A stretch of 64,000 bases of DNA from Sphingomonas sp. (GTDB lineage: Bacteria; Pseudomonadota; Alphaproteobacteria; Sphingomonadales; Sphingomonadaceae), in the NCBI RefSeq assembly GCF_017304615.1, contig NZ_JAFKLZ010000001.1, positions 1,054,001 through 1,118,000 on the forward strand, in the 5' to 3' direction. The translations under genes and the position numbers were made by a program. Shown one piece after another: positions 46,784 to 57,159 of this stretch; position 1 is the stretch's first letter; every line of letters starts with the position of its first letter. The notes under the pieces are model-generated. The model was given only the letters and a program-made list of their open reading frames with translations. It was not told where the DNA came from and made no database searches.

Positions 46784-48499
46784 ATGCGAAAACTTTCCGT
46801 CTCGGGCCAAACGCTGCCGCCGCTCGACAACACACTGGATTGGCGCCGCCGGGCGGCCAAGCTCTTGGCGAAGGGCGATCGCAAGGGCGCCGCCAAGGCA
46901 TTCCAGCGCTATATCGCCGCGCCGATGACGCAGCCGCTTTTGCGCAGTGCTCAGGCGTCGATCGCACGACGCGATTTCGCCTCGGCCGAGTTCTTGCTCG
47001 ACCAACATCTCGCCAGCGATCCAGACGATCCCGCGGCGCTGCATTTGCTCGGGCAGGTCGCGTTGGCGACCGGCAAGTTCGGCGCAGCGGAGGCGGCGTT
47101 GCGCCGCGCGATTGAAATCGTGCCCGCATTCGCCGAAGCGCGCTATCGCCTCGCCTTGGCTTGCCTTTCGCAGGGTAAGTTCGATCTCGCACTGGCCGAG
47201 GCCGATCACTTGCTGCGCACGGCCCCCCGCCACCTCGACTATCTCCGGATGCGGGCGGCGGCACAACTCGGCCGGGGAGACGCGGTCAAAGCTGCCGAAA
47301 CCAATGCGGCACTGGTTCAGGCGCATCCCGGACGAGCCGATCTGTTGCTCGCTTACGGTAATTCGCTCCGGCCGCTGCGCCGCGCGAAGGATGCCGCCGC
47401 CGCCTATCGCGGCGTCATCGATCTGGCGCCACATATGGGCGAGGCCTGGTGGCAACTCGCCAACATGAAGATCGCCGCGCTCGATGACGAAGACGTCGCG
47501 ACGATCCGGACGATCCTCGCTTCGGATGCGCCGTCCGGTGACGATCGGTGCCATTTGAATTTCGCCCTGGCGCGCGCGCTCGAGGATCGCGGGGACTACG
47601 GCCCGGCCATGGAGGCCTATCGCGTCGCCAATCGCGAGCGGCTGCGCATCCAGCCCGAAGTGCCGGGCATTACCGGTGCCGAACTGGCCGATCGCGCGAT
47701 TGCGTTGTTCACGCCGGAGTTTCTGGCAGCGCATGAGGGGATGGGCGATCCGTCGCGCGCGCCGATCTTCATCCTCGGCATGCCGCGCAGCGGATCGACG
47801 CTCGTCGAGCAGATTTTGGCGGCGCATCCCCAGATCGAAGGAATGCAGGAACTACCCGAGCTCGGCCTGGTGGTGCGTACGCTCGATAATGGCGGCCATC
47901 CGGGCGCGGCAGCTTATCCCGAAAGCCTCGCCGATTGCGGGCCGGATCGGTTACGCGCCCTCGGGGCGGAGTATCTGGCAGGCGTCGCCGCCAAGCGCCG
48001 CACCGATCGCCCGCATTTTCTCGACAAGCAATGGTCGAACTGCCTGCATGTCGGGCTGATCAACTTGATACTGCCCAACGCGCGGATCATCGACACCCGC
48101 CGCGATCCACTCGCCTGTTGCCTGTCGATGTTCCGCCAGCATTTCGCCAGGGGCGCGTCGTTCACTTACTCCATCGACAGCCTTGCCCAGACATATCGTG
48201 CCTATGACCGGCTGATCGCCCATTTCGATGCCGTCCGCCCCGGGCGGATCAAACGCATCCAGCTCGATCACCTGATCAGCGACACCGAAGCGACGGTGCG
48301 CGATTTGCTAGATCACCTGGAACTGCCGTTCGCGCCCGAGTGCCTGCGCTTTCACGAATCCGACCGTCCGGTATTCACGCCGAGCGCTGAACAAGTACGC
48401 CGGCCGATCAATCGTGACGCGGATGCGCTGGTGGCGGGATTCGCGCCCTTCGTGGATGATCTTCGCGCCGCCTTGGGCAATCTCTTCGCCGCATCCTGA
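46784..48499 (+). CDS. TPR-containing sulfotransferase
   Basis: 571 residues. Residues about 30-310 are tetratricopeptide repeats ('DDPAALHLLGQVALATGKFG', 'PAFAEARYRLALACLSQGKF', 'HMGEAWWQLANMKIAALDDE'), a protein-binding scaffold. The C-terminal part is a sulfotransferase: GMPRSGSTLVEQ (332-343) binds the 5'-phosphosulfate of PAPS, and 'IIDTRRDPLACCLSMFRQHF' matches the 3'-phosphate-binding region. No signal peptide, so it acts in the cytoplasm. The acceptor is unknown. Downstream cysD, cysNC and cysQ can make PAPS and clear PAP, which supports the sulfotransferase reading. Confidence 0.88.
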   Translation: MRKLSVSGQTLPPLDNTLDWRRRAAKLLAKGDRKGAAKAFQRYIAAPMTQPLLRSAQASIARRDFASAEFLLDQHLASDPDDPAALHLLGQVALATGKFGAAEAALRRAIEIVPAFAEARYRLALACLSQGKFDLALAEADHLLRTAPRHLDYLRMRAAAQLGRGDAVKAAETNAALVQAHPGRADLLLAYGNSLRPLRRAKDAAAAYRGVIDLAPHMGEAWWQLANMKIAALDDEDVATIRTILASDAPSGDDRCHLNFALARALEDRGDYGPAMEAYRVANRERLRIQPEVPGITGAELADRAIALFTPEFLAAHEGMGDPSRAPIFILGMPRSGSTLVEQILAAHPQIEGMQELPELGLVVRTLDNGGHPGAAAYPESLADCGPDRLRALGAEYLAGVAAKRRTDRPHFLDKQWSNCLHVGLINLILPNARIIDTRRDPLACCLSMFRQHFARGASFTYSIDSLAQTYRAYDRLIAHFDAVRPGRIKRIQLDHLISDTEATVRDLLDHLELPFAPECLRFHESDRPVFTPSAEQVRRPINRDADALVAGFAPFVDDLRAALGNLFAAS

Positions 48500-48623
48500 C
48501 GGCTTTTTACGCTAGAAGCGGCGCCGTTTCCTACGCGGCGGACCGTGCATGACGCAGACAGGCTTTCGCGCTTTAAAGAAGCGTTGGCGTGCGTCGTGCT
48601 ATGCGGCCACTATGTAGGCGGCG

Positions 48624-49574
48624 ATGTATGGGATCGATCAACCGATGACGGCGCGGGTTTCCGGCAATCGCGCGCAGCCTCCGCTCACGCACCTGCAGCG
48701 GCTGGAAGCGGAGAGCATCCATATCCTGCGCGAGGTAGTGGCCGAGGCGGAGCGCCCGGTCATGCTCTATTCGGTCGGCAAGGACAGCGCGGTGATGCTG
48801 CACTTGGCGAAGAAGGCCTTTTATCCGGCGCCCCCGCCCTTCCCGCTGCTTCATGTCGATACGACCTGGAAATTCCGCGACATGTATGCCCTGCGCGACA
48901 AGGCGGCGCGCGATGCGGGGATGGAGTTGCTTGTCCATCAGAACCCCGAGGCCGCCGCGCGGGGGATCAATCCGTTCGACCATGGGGGGCTCCATACAGA
49001 TATGTGGAAGACCGAGGGTCTGAAGCAGGCGCTCGATAAATACGGCTTCGACGCCGCGTTTGGCGGCGCGCGGCGCGACGAGGAAAAGAGCCGCGCCAAG
49101 GAACGGGTATTCAGCTTCCGCTCGGCGAGCCATCGCTGGGACCCGAAGGCGCAGCGGCCCGAACTCTGGAACCTCTACAACGCGAAGAAGGCCAAGGGCG
49201 AAAGCATCCGCGTCTTCCCGCTGTCGAACTGGACCGAACTCGACATCTGGCAATATATCGATCTGGAGGGGATCGAGATCGTCCCGCTTTATTTCGCCGC
49301 GCCGCGCCCGACGGTCGAGCGCGACGGCATGCTGCTGATGGTCGACGATGAACGCTTCCGCCTCGCGCCCGGCGAAGTGCCGGTCGAACGCTCGATCCGT
49401 TTCCGCACGCTTGGCTGCTATCCGCTGACCGGCGCGGTCGAGAGTGAGGCGGCGACGCTGCCCGACATCATCCAGGAAATGCTGCTGACGACCACCAGCG
49501 AGCGCCAGGGCCGCGCGATCGACCACGACCAGGCGGCGTCGATGGAGAAGAAAAAGCAGGAGGGCTACTTTTGA
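48624..49574 (+). CDS. cysD: sulfate adenylyltransferase subunit 2 (small subunit)
   Basis: With CysN, makes APS from sulfate and ATP. 316 residues from ATG 48624; a start at 48645 (MTARVSG) is also possible. The PP-loop SVGKDS (50-55) binds ATP, and '[19 protein letters not shown]', '[20 protein letters not shown]', '[20 protein letters not shown]' and '[16 protein letters not shown]' are CysD signatures. Its stop overlaps the cysNC start (TTGA). Confidence 0.96.
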   Translation: MYGIDQPMTARVSGNRAQPPLTHLQRLEAESIHILREVVAEAERPVMLYSVGKDSAVMLHLAKKAFYPAPPPFPLLHVDTTWKFRDMYALRDKAARDAGMELLVHQNPEAAARGINPFDHGGLHTDMWKTEGLKQALDKYGFDAAFGGARRDEEKSRAKERVFSFRSASHRWDPKAQRPELWNLYNAKKAKGESIRVFPLSNWTELDIWQYIDLEGIEIVPLYFAAPRPTVERDGMLLMVDDERFRLAPGEVPVERSIRFRTLGCYPLTGAVESEAATLPDIIQEMLLTTTSERQGRAIDHDQAASMEKKKQEGYF

Positions 49575-51487
49575 CCGCCGCCTTCCGCCCCGACGCGTTG
49601 ATCGCGCAGGACATTCAAGCCTACCTGGCGCAACATCAGCGCAAGACGTTGCTGCGCTTCATCACCTGCGGGTCGGTGGACGACGGCAAGTCCACGCTGA
49701 TCGGGAGGCTGCTGTACGACAGCAAGATGATCTTCGACGACCAGCTCGCCGCGCTGGAGGCCGACAGCAAGCGGGTCGGCACACAGGGTCAGGAAATCGA
49801 TTTCGCGCTGCTGGTGGACGGCCTCGCCGCCGAGCGCGAACAGGGTATCACGATCGACGTCGCCTATCGCTTCTTCGCGACCGAGAAGCGCAAATTCATC
49901 GTCGCCGACACGCCGGGGCACGAGCAATATACCCGCAACATGGTGACCGGCGCCTCGACCGCCGACCTCGCCGTGATCCTGATCGACGCACGCAAGGGCG
50001 TGCTGACCCAGACGCGGCGGCACAGCTATCTCGCGCACCTGATCGGCATCCGCCACGTCGTGCTGGCGGTGAATAAGATGGACTTGGTCGGCTACGATCA
50101 GGCGACCTACGACGCGATCGTCGCCGATTATGCCAAGTTCGCGAAGAGTATCGGTATCGCCGCGTTCACGCCGATCCCGATATCCGGATTCAAGGGCGAC
50201 AACGTCACCGCCCCCTCCCCCAACACGCCGTGGTATGTCGGCCCGAGCCTGATCGAGCATCTCGAGACGGTCGAACTCGACGCCGACGCCGACCGCGCCA
50301 AGCCGTTCCGCATGGCCGTGCAATGGGTCAATCGTCCCAATCTTGATTTCCGGGGATTTGCCGGGACGATTGCGGCTGGGACGATCGCGCCCGGCGACGC
50401 CATCCGGGTGCTACCTTCGGGCAAGACGTCCTCTGTCGAGCGAATAGTGACGTTCGATGGTGATCTGGATTTGGCGGTCGCCGGCCAGTCGGTGACGCTG
50501 ACCCTGGCGGACGAGATCGATTGCTCGCGCGGCGACGTCATCGCGGTCGCCGACAACCCGCCGCAGGTCGCCGACCAGTTCGAGGCGACGATCGTCTGGA
50601 TGGCGGACGACGCGCTGCTGCCCGGCCGCGGATACTGGCTGAAGCTCGGTACCCAGACCGTCACCGCACAGATCCACGCGCCCAAATATCAGGTCAACGT
50701 CAACACGCTCGAACAAATCGCGGCAAAGACGCTCGATCTCAACGCAATCGGCGTCGCCAACCTGGTGACCGACAAGCCGATCGTGTTCGAACCCTATGCC
50801 GACAGCCGCGAGCTCGGCGGTTTCATCCTGATCGACAAGCTGACCAACGCGACGGTCGCTGCCGGCATGCTGCACTTCGCCCTGCGCCGCGCCCGCGACG
50901 TCCATTGGCAATCGATCGACGTGACGCGCGCCGCTCATGCCCAGCAAAAGGGCCAGGAGCCGAAGGTCCTGTGGTTCACCGGTCTGTCGGGTTCCGGCAA
51001 GTCGACCATCGCCAATCTGGTCGAGAAGAAGCTGTTCGCGCTCGGCCGGCATTCCTACCTGCTCGACGGCGACAATGTGCGGCATGGGCTCAACAAGGAC
51101 CTTGGCTTCAACGATGCCGACCGGATCGAGAATATCCGCCGCGTCGGCGAAGTCGCCAAGCTCATGACAGATGCCGGCCTGATCGTGCTGACGGCTTTCA
51201 TTTCGCCGTTCCGCGCCGAGCGCGAACTGGTCCGCGCGATGCTACCGGCGGGCGATTTCGTCGAGATTTTCGTCGACACGCCGCTTCAGGTGGCCGAGGC
51301 GCGCGACGTGAAGGGCCTCTACAGGAAGGCGCGCACCGGGGAGATCGCCAACTTCACGGGCATCTCCAGTCCCTACGAAGCGCCCGAACGGCCGGACATC
51401 CGCGTGGATACCACTGCGGAAACTCCCGAGGCGGCGGCGGAGCGGATCGTCGAACATATCATGGGCGTCTGGAGTCCTGACCTGTGA
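49571..51487 (+). CDS. cysNC: bifunctional sulfate adenylyltransferase subunit 1 / APS kinase
   Basis: 638-residue fusion. Residues 1-440 form the CysN GTPase: '[17 protein letters not shown]' (P-loop), '[12 protein letters not shown]' and 'NKMDLVGYD', then beta-barrel domains. From about residue 460 follows the APS kinase Cys[10 protein letters not shown] (471-479), '[16 protein letters not shown]', and '[20 protein letters not shown]'. The product makes APS and phosphorylates it to PAPS. Starts with TTG inside the cysD stop. The fused form is common in alphaproteobacteria. Confidence 0.96.
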   Translation: MTAAFRPDALIAQDIQAYLAQHQRKTLLRFITCGSVDDGKSTLIGRLLYDSKMIFDDQLAALEADSKRVGTQGQEIDFALLVDGLAAEREQGITIDVAYRFFATEKRKFIVADTPGHEQYTRNMVTGASTADLAVILIDARKGVLTQTRRHSYLAHLIGIRHVVLAVNKMDLVGYDQATYDAIVADYAKFAKSIGIAAFTPIPISGFKGDNVTAPSPNTPWYVGPSLIEHLETVELDADADRAKPFRMAVQWVNRPNLDFRGFAGTIAAGTIAPGDAIRVLPSGKTSSVERIVTFDGDLDLAVAGQSVTLTLADEIDCSRGDVIAVADNPPQVADQFEATIVWMADDALLPGRGYWLKLGTQTVTAQIHAPKYQVNVNTLEQIAAKTLDLNAIGVANLVTDKPIVFEPYADSRELGGFILIDKLTNATVAAGMLHFALRRARDVHWQSIDVTRAAHAQQKGQEPKVLWFTGLSGSGKSTIANLVEKKLFALGRHSYLLDGDNVRHGLNKDLGFNDADRIENIRRVGEVAKLMTDAGLIVLTAFISPFRAERELVRAMLPAGDFVEIFVDTPLQVAEARDVKGLYRKARTGEIANFTGISSPYEAPERPDIRVDTTAETPEAAAERIVEHIMGVWSPDL

Positions 51488-52221
51488 GCGCGCCCACGCA
51501 GGACGACGCAGATTTCGCCGCGCGGATCGCGGAAGCGGCAGGGAAGCTGCTCCAGGAAGTACGCGCGTCGCGGGATTGGGAGCCGAAGGAACTCGGCAAG
51601 GCGGGCGATAGCGCCGCGAACGACCTGCTATGTCACGCGATCACCACAGAACGGCCCGACGATGGCTTGTTGTCGGAAGAGCGCAAGTGTGACGGTTCGA
51701 GGCTCCTGAAATCGCGAACGTGGATCATCGATCCGGTCGACGGCACCCGCGAATATGGCGAGGCGCGCGAGGACTGGGCGGTGCACGTCGCGCTCTGCGT
51801 CGACGGGGAGCCCGTGCTCGGCGCAGTCGCCTTGCCGGATGTGGGACTGGTGCTTCGCTCGGATGCTCCCCCTGCCCTTGGCCCCCTCAACGATCCGCCC
51901 CGCATGCTGGTCAGCCGCACGCGCCCAGCGGCCGAAGCCGTCGCAGTCGCGGAAGCTATCGGTGCGGAACTCGTTCCGATGGGATCGGCAGGTGCAAAGG
52001 CGATGGCCGTGGTGCGCGGGACCGCCGACATCTATCTGCATTCGGGCGGGCAATATGAATGGGACAGCGCCGCCCCGGTCGCGGTCGCGCTCGCCGCGGG
52101 GCTGCATTGCGCGCGGCTCGACGGCACGCCGCTCATCTACAATTGCGAAGATACATACGTTCACGATCTGCTGATCTGTCGTAAGGAACTGGTCGGCGCG
52201 GTGATGGCCGCGCTCGGCTGA
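51484..52221 (+). CDS. cysQ: 3'(2'),5'-bisphosphate nucleotidase
   Basis: Hydrolyses PAP, the by-product of sulfotransfer, to AMP. 245 residues of the inositol monophosphatase fold. '[11 protein letters not shown]' holds the first metal Glu, '[20 protein letters not shown]' the Asp pair and DG motif, and '[17 protein letters not shown]' the last metal Asp. GTG start overlapping the cysNC stop by four bases. Confidence 0.92.
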   Translation: MSAPTQDDADFAARIAEAAGKLLQEVRASRDWEPKELGKAGDSAANDLLCHAITTERPDDGLLSEERKCDGSRLLKSRTWIIDPVDGTREYGEAREDWAVHVALCVDGEPVLGAVALPDVGLVLRSDAPPALGPLNDPPRMLVSRTRPAAEAVAVAEAIGAELVPMGSAGAKAMAVVRGTADIYLHSGGQYEWDSAAPVAVALAAGLHCARLDGTPLIYNCEDTYVHDLLICRKELVGAVMAALG

Positions 52222-52231
52222 GGGAGCGCGC

Positions 52232-52756
52232 ATGCCCATCTACGAACTCGACGGCAAAGTCCCCGTCATTGGCAAGGGCGTGTGGATTGCGCCCGACGCG
52301 CATGTGATCGGGGAGGTCGTGCTCGGCGACGATGTCGGCGTGTGGTTCGGCACGGTAATCCGCGGCGACACGTCGCTGATCACGGTGGGGGACCGCACGA
52401 ATTTGCAGGACGGCAGCATGCTGCATTCCGACCATGGCGTGCCGCTGACGATCGGTGTGGAGTGCACGATCGGCCACCATGCGATCCTGCACGGCTGCAC
52501 CATCGGCGACCGCGTGCTCGTCGGGATGGGCGCCACTGTCCTGAACCAGGCGGTCATCGGCGACGAATGCGTGGTCGGCGCCAACGCCCTCGTGACGGAG
52601 GGCAAGAGCTTCGAACCGGGCAGCCTGATCGTCGGCAGCCCCGCCCGTAGCGTCAAGACGCTCGATCCCGGCAAGCGCGCGTTCCTGAAGCTCTCCGCCG
52701 ATCACTATGTCGCGAACGCGCACCGGTTCGCGAAGGGCCTGAAGCGGATCGACTGA
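52232..52756 (+). CDS. gamma carbonic anhydrase-like protein
   Basis: 174 residues made of hexapeptide repeats that fold as a left-handed beta-helix trimer. Three His residues at the metal site are visible: His65 ('GSMLHSD'), His82 ('TIGHHAIL') and His87 ('ILHGC'). The family (YrdA/PaaY/CaiE) includes active and inactive carbonic anhydrases, and the hexapeptide fold alone cannot decide activity. Ten bases after cysQ, on the same strand; this looks like a chance neighbour. Confidence 0.85.
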   Translation: MPIYELDGKVPVIGKGVWIAPDAHVIGEVVLGDDVGVWFGTVIRGDTSLITVGDRTNLQDGSMLHSDHGVPLTIGVECTIGHHAILHGCTIGDRVLVGMGATVLNQAVIGDECVVGANALVTEGKSFEPGSLIVGSPARSVKTLDPGKRAFLKLSADHYVANAHRFAKGLKRID

Positions 52757-52762
52757 TCCCGC

Positions 52763-52797
52763 CGTCACCCCGGCCTGGAGCCGGGGTGACGTTTTTT
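52763..52797 (+). terminator. terminator/REP stem after the carbonic anhydrase gene
   Basis: CGTCACCCCGGC and GCCGGGGTGACG flank CTGGA, followed by TTTTTT. The 12-bp stem belongs to the palindromic repeat family and acts as a terminator here. Confidence 0.85.
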
Positions 52798-52813
52798 CAG
52801 ACGAGAAAGCGAG

Positions 52814-52834
52814 ATGCCGGATCAAGTCCGGCAT
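52814..52834 (-). repeat. palindromic repeat stem downstream of the aminopeptidase gene
   Basis: ATGCCGGA-TCAAG-TCCGGCAT, an 8-bp perfect stem, the companion half of the repeat at 52763-52791. It faces the end of the convergent aminopeptidase gene. Confidence 0.7.
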
Positions 52835-52849
52835 GACGGGAACGAGGCT

Positions 52850-55438
52850 CTAGCTCGCCGCCCCGGCCCACCCCGCCACGCCGCCCCGTAGCCGATCGGC
52901 CACCGCCTTGCGGACGGCGATCTGCGACAGCGCACGCTTCGCGCCGCCGCGCGCCGTTTCGGGTTGCTTGGCGGCAAAGGCCTGAATTTTGCCGGGCATG
53001 GCGGGGTCGTTCGATCCAGCGCCCAGGCTCGGAATGAACGCCGCGCGAGAACTCGCCTCCAGCGCGCCGTTGACCAACTCCGCATTCGCAACCGCGAAAT
53101 CGAACGCCAGGTCGGGGTGCCCACCGGCCACCGCACGCAGGATCGTCGGCTTCTGTTGCGCGGTCAGCACGTCGCCTTTGACCAGATCAAGCGCGCGCGC
53201 CGCCAGCACCGGGTCCTTCGCCGACCCGAGCAGCCGGACATATTCGTTCTTCACCACCGGATTGTTCTCCGCCTTGAACAGCGCGAGCAGGTCATCCCAC
53301 TCGGCCGGCGTCGCGTTGGCGGCGAAGGTCGCCAGGATCGGCGCGCGGATCGCTGGCGGGATCGCCGACTGATCGGTCTTGAGTCGGGCGAAATAGGCCC
53401 GCGCACGCTTGAGCACCTCGGGATCGCCGGCGCGGCCCAGCCGTCCAACCAGATCCTCGCGCAAATTGGTGACGAGCGGCGATTCGCCCGCTCGCGCCTC
53501 ATACCCGATCTTCGCCAGCACGGGTCCGAGCTTGCGGATCGTCAACGCATTGACCTGGGCGTTCAGCGGCGTGCCGCCGTAGAGTCCCGAAAGACTGCCG
53601 AGCTGGCCCGATACCAGCGACCATTCGAGCGGGCTCGCGTCAGCAGGCACCGCGTCGAGCGTTGCTGCATACGTGGCAAAGTCCTGATCGCCGCTCCGCG
53701 CCAACGCATAATCGTCGCCCAGCATGCCGAGCCGATCGGCCAGATCCATCTTGGCGTAATTCGCGACCAGCGCGGCATGCGGCTCCGCCGCGTAGCGAAC
53801 GCGCGCGTAGCTGCCCTTCCCCAGATTGACGACGACTGGCGCGCAACCCTTCACCGTCACCGAATAGGGTTTGTCGCTTTTGACCAACGACGTCGTGACC
53901 GGCCCGCCGATGCTCGCAACGCGCAACGGCACTTGCCACTGCTGCGGCGTCTTCGACGCGGCATCGAGCCCGAACCGCCCCTGATCGAGCGTGACCAGCG
54001 TATTGCCGTTGGTGCACGTCGCACTGGTCACGGTGATCAACGGCACGCCGCCCTGCAGCGTGAAGTCGTGCGCGAACGACGCGACCGGCTTGCCCGACGC
54101 TTGCTCCAGCTCGGCCCAAAGCTGATCGGTCTGCGTGTTCCCATATTTGTATTTGGCCATGTAGCGGCGGATGCCAGCACGGAACGCATCCGGCCCGATC
54201 GTCGATTCGATCATGCCGATCACCGCCTGGCCCTTTTGATAGGTGATCGTGTCGAACGCCTCGCCGATCTGATCGACGGTCTCGACGTGGCGGATGATCG
54301 GATGGGTCGCCGCCGTCGCATCGAGCGCAAAGCCAGCCTCGCGATCCGACGACACCGCCGCATCACGCGCGAACCAGTCGGGATTGAGATCGGCCGACGC
54401 CTTGTTCTCCATCCACGACGCAAAACCCTCATTCAGCCACAGGTCGTCCCACCAGCGCATCGTGACGAGGTCACCGAACCATTGGTGCGCCATTTCATGC
54501 GCGACGACGACGAAGATGCGCTGTTTGTCGCTTTCGGTGGCGCGCTTCTGGTCGAACAGCAATTCGGGTTCGAAATAGAAGATCGCGCCCCAATTCTCCA
54601 TGGCGCCGAAAAACTGGCTGGTGCCGGGTCCGGCGATCATGTCCAGCTTGGGCAGCGGATAAGGCTGGCCGAAATAGTCGTTGTAATAGGTCAGCAGGCG
54701 CTTGGCCGATGCAAGCGCGTAGTCGCCCTGATGCGACACGCCCTTGCGCGTGATGACGCCGATTTCGGTCTTGCCGGCCATCACCGTCTTGCGCTCCATG
54801 TCGCCCATGCCGAGGAACAGCAGGTAGCTCGACATGACCGGCGACTGTTTGAAGCTGTAGAGTTGCGTGCCGTCGGGTCGCGGGGTCACGACGCCCGGCA
54901 TGTTCGAGAAAGCAAGTTGCCCCTTGGGCGCAACCGCCCGCAGCGTGAACTTCGCCTTGAAGCTCGGTTCGTCCCACATCGGCGCGAACCGGCGGGCGTC
55001 GGGCGCCTCGAATTGCGTCGCGAGCATCCGGGCCTTCGACCCGTCGTTGTTGGTATAGTCGATCGCGAAGAAGCCGGCGGCGGACTGGTTGATCTTGCCG
55101 GTCCAGGCGAACGCAATCGTATGGACCCCGACCTTCGCTGCCATGGGGAGCGTCAGCGTCACGCGCTGATTGGCGTCATCCAGCTTGAACGTCACCGCCT
55201 TGCCATCGACCGTCGCCTTGTTGATCGCGAGTTCGGCGGCGTTGAGCGTGATCGTCTTCGTCGCCGTCTTCACGTCGACCGTAATCGTTTCGCTTCCAGT
55301 GAAGGTCATCGCCCCCGCGTTGGGATTGATCGTGATGTCATAGGCGACCGGCACGACGTCACGGCCCAGTTGCGCGGCGGCGAGCGCCGGACTTGCGGTG
55401 GTGACCATCAGCGCGGCGGCGGCGGCAAGAAGCTTCAT
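52850..55438 (-). CDS. M1-family metallo-aminopeptidase
   Basis: 862-residue exported zinc aminopeptidase that trims N-terminal residues. Start at complement 55436-55438 with signal peptide MKLLAAAAALMVTTASPALA. GAMENWG (about 278-284) binds the substrate amino group. The zinc site HEMAH (314-318) is followed by the second Glu in 'WLNEGFASWMENK'. The C-terminal ERAP1-like helical domain covers about 540-850. 'FHEPE'-type membrane anchors are absent, so it is probably periplasmic. Divergent from the nitronate monooxygenase gene. Confidence 0.94.
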   Translation of the reverse strand: MKLLAAAAALMVTTASPALAAAQLGRDVVPVAYDITINPNAGAMTFTGSETITVDVKTATKTITLNAAELAINKATVDGKAVTFKLDDANQRVTLTLPMAAKVGVHTIAFAWTGKINQSAAGFFAIDYTNNDGSKARMLATQFEAPDARRFAPMWDEPSFKAKFTLRAVAPKGQLAFSNMPGVVTPRPDGTQLYSFKQSPVMSSYLLFLGMGDMERKTVMAGKTEIGVITRKGVSHQGDYALASAKRLLTYYNDYFGQPYPLPKLDMIAGPGTSQFFGAMENWGAIFYFEPELLFDQKRATESDKQRIFVVVAHEMAHQWFGDLVTMRWWDDLWLNEGFASWMENKASADLNPDWFARDAAVSSDREAGFALDATAATHPIIRHVETVDQIGEAFDTITYQKGQAVIGMIESTIGPDAFRAGIRRYMAKYKYGNTQTDQLWAELEQASGKPVASFAHDFTLQGGVPLITVTSATCTNGNTLVTLDQGRFGLDAASKTPQQWQVPLRVASIGGPVTTSLVKSDKPYSVTVKGCAPVVVNLGKGSYARVRYAAEPHAALVANYAKMDLADRLGMLGDDYALARSGDQDFATYAATLDAVPADASPLEWSLVSGQLGSLSGLYGGTPLNAQVNALTIRKLGPVLAKIGYEARAGESPLVTNLREDLVGRLGRAGDPEVLKRARAYFARLKTDQSAIPPAIRAPILATFAANATPAEWDDLLALFKAENNPVVKNEYVRLLGSAKDPVLAARALDLVKGDVLTAQQKPTILRAVAGGHPDLAFDFAVANAELVNGALEASSRAAFIPSLGAGSNDPAMPGKIQAFAAKQPETARGGAKRALSQIAVRKAVADRLRGGVAGWAGAAS

Positions 55439-55583
55439 TGGGCGACCTTCATTCTTGGTGTGTTGCCGGGCCATAACGCCACGGCGGTGATTGGCAAATG
55501 GATTGATCCGGTCAGAATCGGCCGTGACGTACCGTCATTTCGAAAGGGCTTTTCTGTGGTTACGGCTGCGCTATGAACCTAGC

Positions 55584-56543
55584 ATGAGCCTGCCGCCTTT
55601 GTTCGATCGCCTGCGCCTGCCCGTTATCGGGTCGCCGCTTTTCATCATCTCCGGCCCGGAACTGGTCATCGCCCAGTGCAAGGCTGGGATCGTCGGCTCC
55701 TTCCCCGCGCTCAACGCTCGGCCCCAGTCGCTGCTTGACGAGTGGCTGCACCGCATCACCGAGGAATTGTCGGCGCATAACCGCGACAACCCAGACCGGC
55801 CCGCCGCGCCGTTCGCGGTCAACCAGATCGTCCACAAATCGAACGACCGGCTCGAAGCCGACCTGATGACCTGCGCCAAGTGGCAGGTGCCGATCATCAT
55901 CACGTCGCTCGGCGCGCGCGAGGAACTCAACACCGCCGTCCATGGCTGGGGCGGCATTACGCTGCACGACGTGATCGACGATCGGTTCGCGCGGAAAGCC
56001 ATAGAAAAGGGTGCGGACGGGCTGATCGCGGTCGCGGCCGGCGCCGGGGGCCATGCCGGCCGGCTGTCGCCGTTCGCGATCATCCAGGAAATCCGCCAGT
56101 GGTTCGACGGCCCGCTCGCTTTGTCGGGGTCGATTGCCAATGGCGGCGCGGTGCTGGCGGCACAAGCGATGGGGGCTGATCTCGCCTATATCGGCTCGCC
56201 GTTCATCGCGACCGACGAGGCCAACGCGGTCGAGGGCTACAAACAGGAGATCGTCGAGAGCAAGGCCGCCGACATCGTCTATTCGAACCTGTTTACCGGC
56301 GTTCACGGCAATTACCTGCGCGGCTCGATCGTCGCGGCCGGCATGGACCCGGATAATCTGCCCGAAGGCGACCTCAGCACGATGAATTTCGGCGACGGCA
56401 ATTCGAGCAAGGCCAAGGCGTGGAAGGACATCTGGGGGTCCGGTCAGGGCATCGGCGTGATCGACAAGGTCGAACCCGTCGCGGTGCGGGTCGATCGGCT
56501 GGAAGCGGAGTACAAGGCGGCGAAAGCGCGGATCCTGGCCTAA
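55584..56543 (+). CDS. nitronate monooxygenase family protein (2-nitropropane dioxygenase-like)
   Basis: 319-residue FMN-dependent TIM-barrel enzyme that oxidises nitronates such as propionate 3-nitronate. Start MSLPPLFDRLRLPVIGSPLF at 55584. 'VAAGAGGHAGRLSPFAIIQE' (catalytic His and FMN loop), 'LSGSIANGGAVLAAQAMGAD' and 'AYIGSPFIATDEANAVEGYK' are family features. The length is typical of class I enzymes. An in-frame start at 55491 is not supported. Confidence 0.88.
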   Translation: MSLPPLFDRLRLPVIGSPLFIISGPELVIAQCKAGIVGSFPALNARPQSLLDEWLHRITEELSAHNRDNPDRPAAPFAVNQIVHKSNDRLEADLMTCAKWQVPIIITSLGAREELNTAVHGWGGITLHDVIDDRFARKAIEKGADGLIAVAAGAGGHAGRLSPFAIIQEIRQWFDGPLALSGSIANGGAVLAAQAMGADLAYIGSPFIATDEANAVEGYKQEIVESKAADIVYSNLFTGVHGNYLRGSIVAAGMDPDNLPEGDLSTMNFGDGNSSKAKAWKDIWGSGQGIGVIDKVEPVAVRVDRLEAEYKAAKARILA

Positions 56544-56545
56544 CC

Positions 56546-56620
56546 GTGCTCCTGCGAAAGCAGGAGCACAGGGTCGCGCTTACCGAAAACTATCCTAGGC
56601 TCCTGCCTTCGCAGGAGCAC
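56546..56620. repeat. palindromic repeat pair after the nitronate monooxygenase gene
   Basis: GTGCTCCTGC-GAAA-GCAGGAGCAC (56546-56569) and CTCCTGC-CTTC-GCAGGAG (about 56600-56617) are two related hairpins. They belong to the GCAGGAGCAC variant of the dispersed repeat and may act as a terminator for both converging genes. Confidence 0.75.
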
Positions 56621-56629
56621 GCTAATGGA

Positions 56630-57091
56630 TCAAAAAGCCATCGCCAGCCGGGCCTGCATATGCTGCACAGGGCTGTCGGACGGTTGCGGCTCGACCTGCG
56701 CATCATCGAGCCGCGCGACGCGGCGATGAAGGTCGATGCTCGCGGCGATCAGCGTGCGGGCCTCTGCCGGCATCTGCTCGAGCACGGCTTCGTCGGTGAC
56801 CGGCGCATCGCCCAGCCGGCGCGCCGGATCGAGCGCGTCGCGCGCGCTGAGCTCGCCCGCATCGACCGCGCGCTGAGTCAGCAGCCAGGCAATGATGTGC
56901 ATCAGCCGCGTCGTCACCTTCAACGATTCGCAGGAAAAGGTAACACGCCCCAGCGGGTCGAGCGCTTCGCGTTCGATCCGTGCGCCTTGGTCGAAATAGC
57001 CCCGCGCCTCGTCGGCGAGCAGCATCGCATCGACATAGAGCGAGTCGATCATCCGGCGATGAATCCGCGCGTTGGTTACATCGGCTGCCAT
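56630..57091 (-). CDS. RcdA-like protein (DUF1465)
   Basis: 153 residues from ATG complement 57089-57091. The segment 'FSCESLKVTTRLMHIIAWLL' followed by 'TQRAVDAGELS' corresponds to the conserved three-helix core of RcdA, and 'LYVDAMLLADEARGYFD' fits the N-terminal helix. In Caulobacter, RcdA is an adaptor that helps ClpXP degrade CtrA and other cell-cycle regulators. Similar sequences in other alphaproteobacteria are called DUF1465, so a CtrA-turnover role here is inference. CtrA-type boxes elsewhere in the window fit this. Confidence 0.8.
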   Translation of the reverse strand: MAADVTNARIHRRMIDSLYVDAMLLADEARGYFDQGARIEREALDPLGRVTFSCESLKVTTRLMHIIAWLLTQRAVDAGELSARDALDPARRLGDAPVTDEAVLEQMPAEARTLIAASIDLHRRVARLDDAQVEPQPSDSPVQHMQARLAMAF

Positions 57092-57159
57092 GTCGGCAAC
57101 GTCGCCTGAATCGACCGCAGCCGCAAGGGGAACTCGCTGACTCCGCGTCCCAAATTCGA

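Noticed and set aside
52964-55576. Long open frame (870 codons) on the forward strand opposite the aminopeptidase gene
   Set aside because: It is the antisense shadow of a GC-rich gene with clear M1 motifs. Its translation is Arg-rich and lacks any domain.
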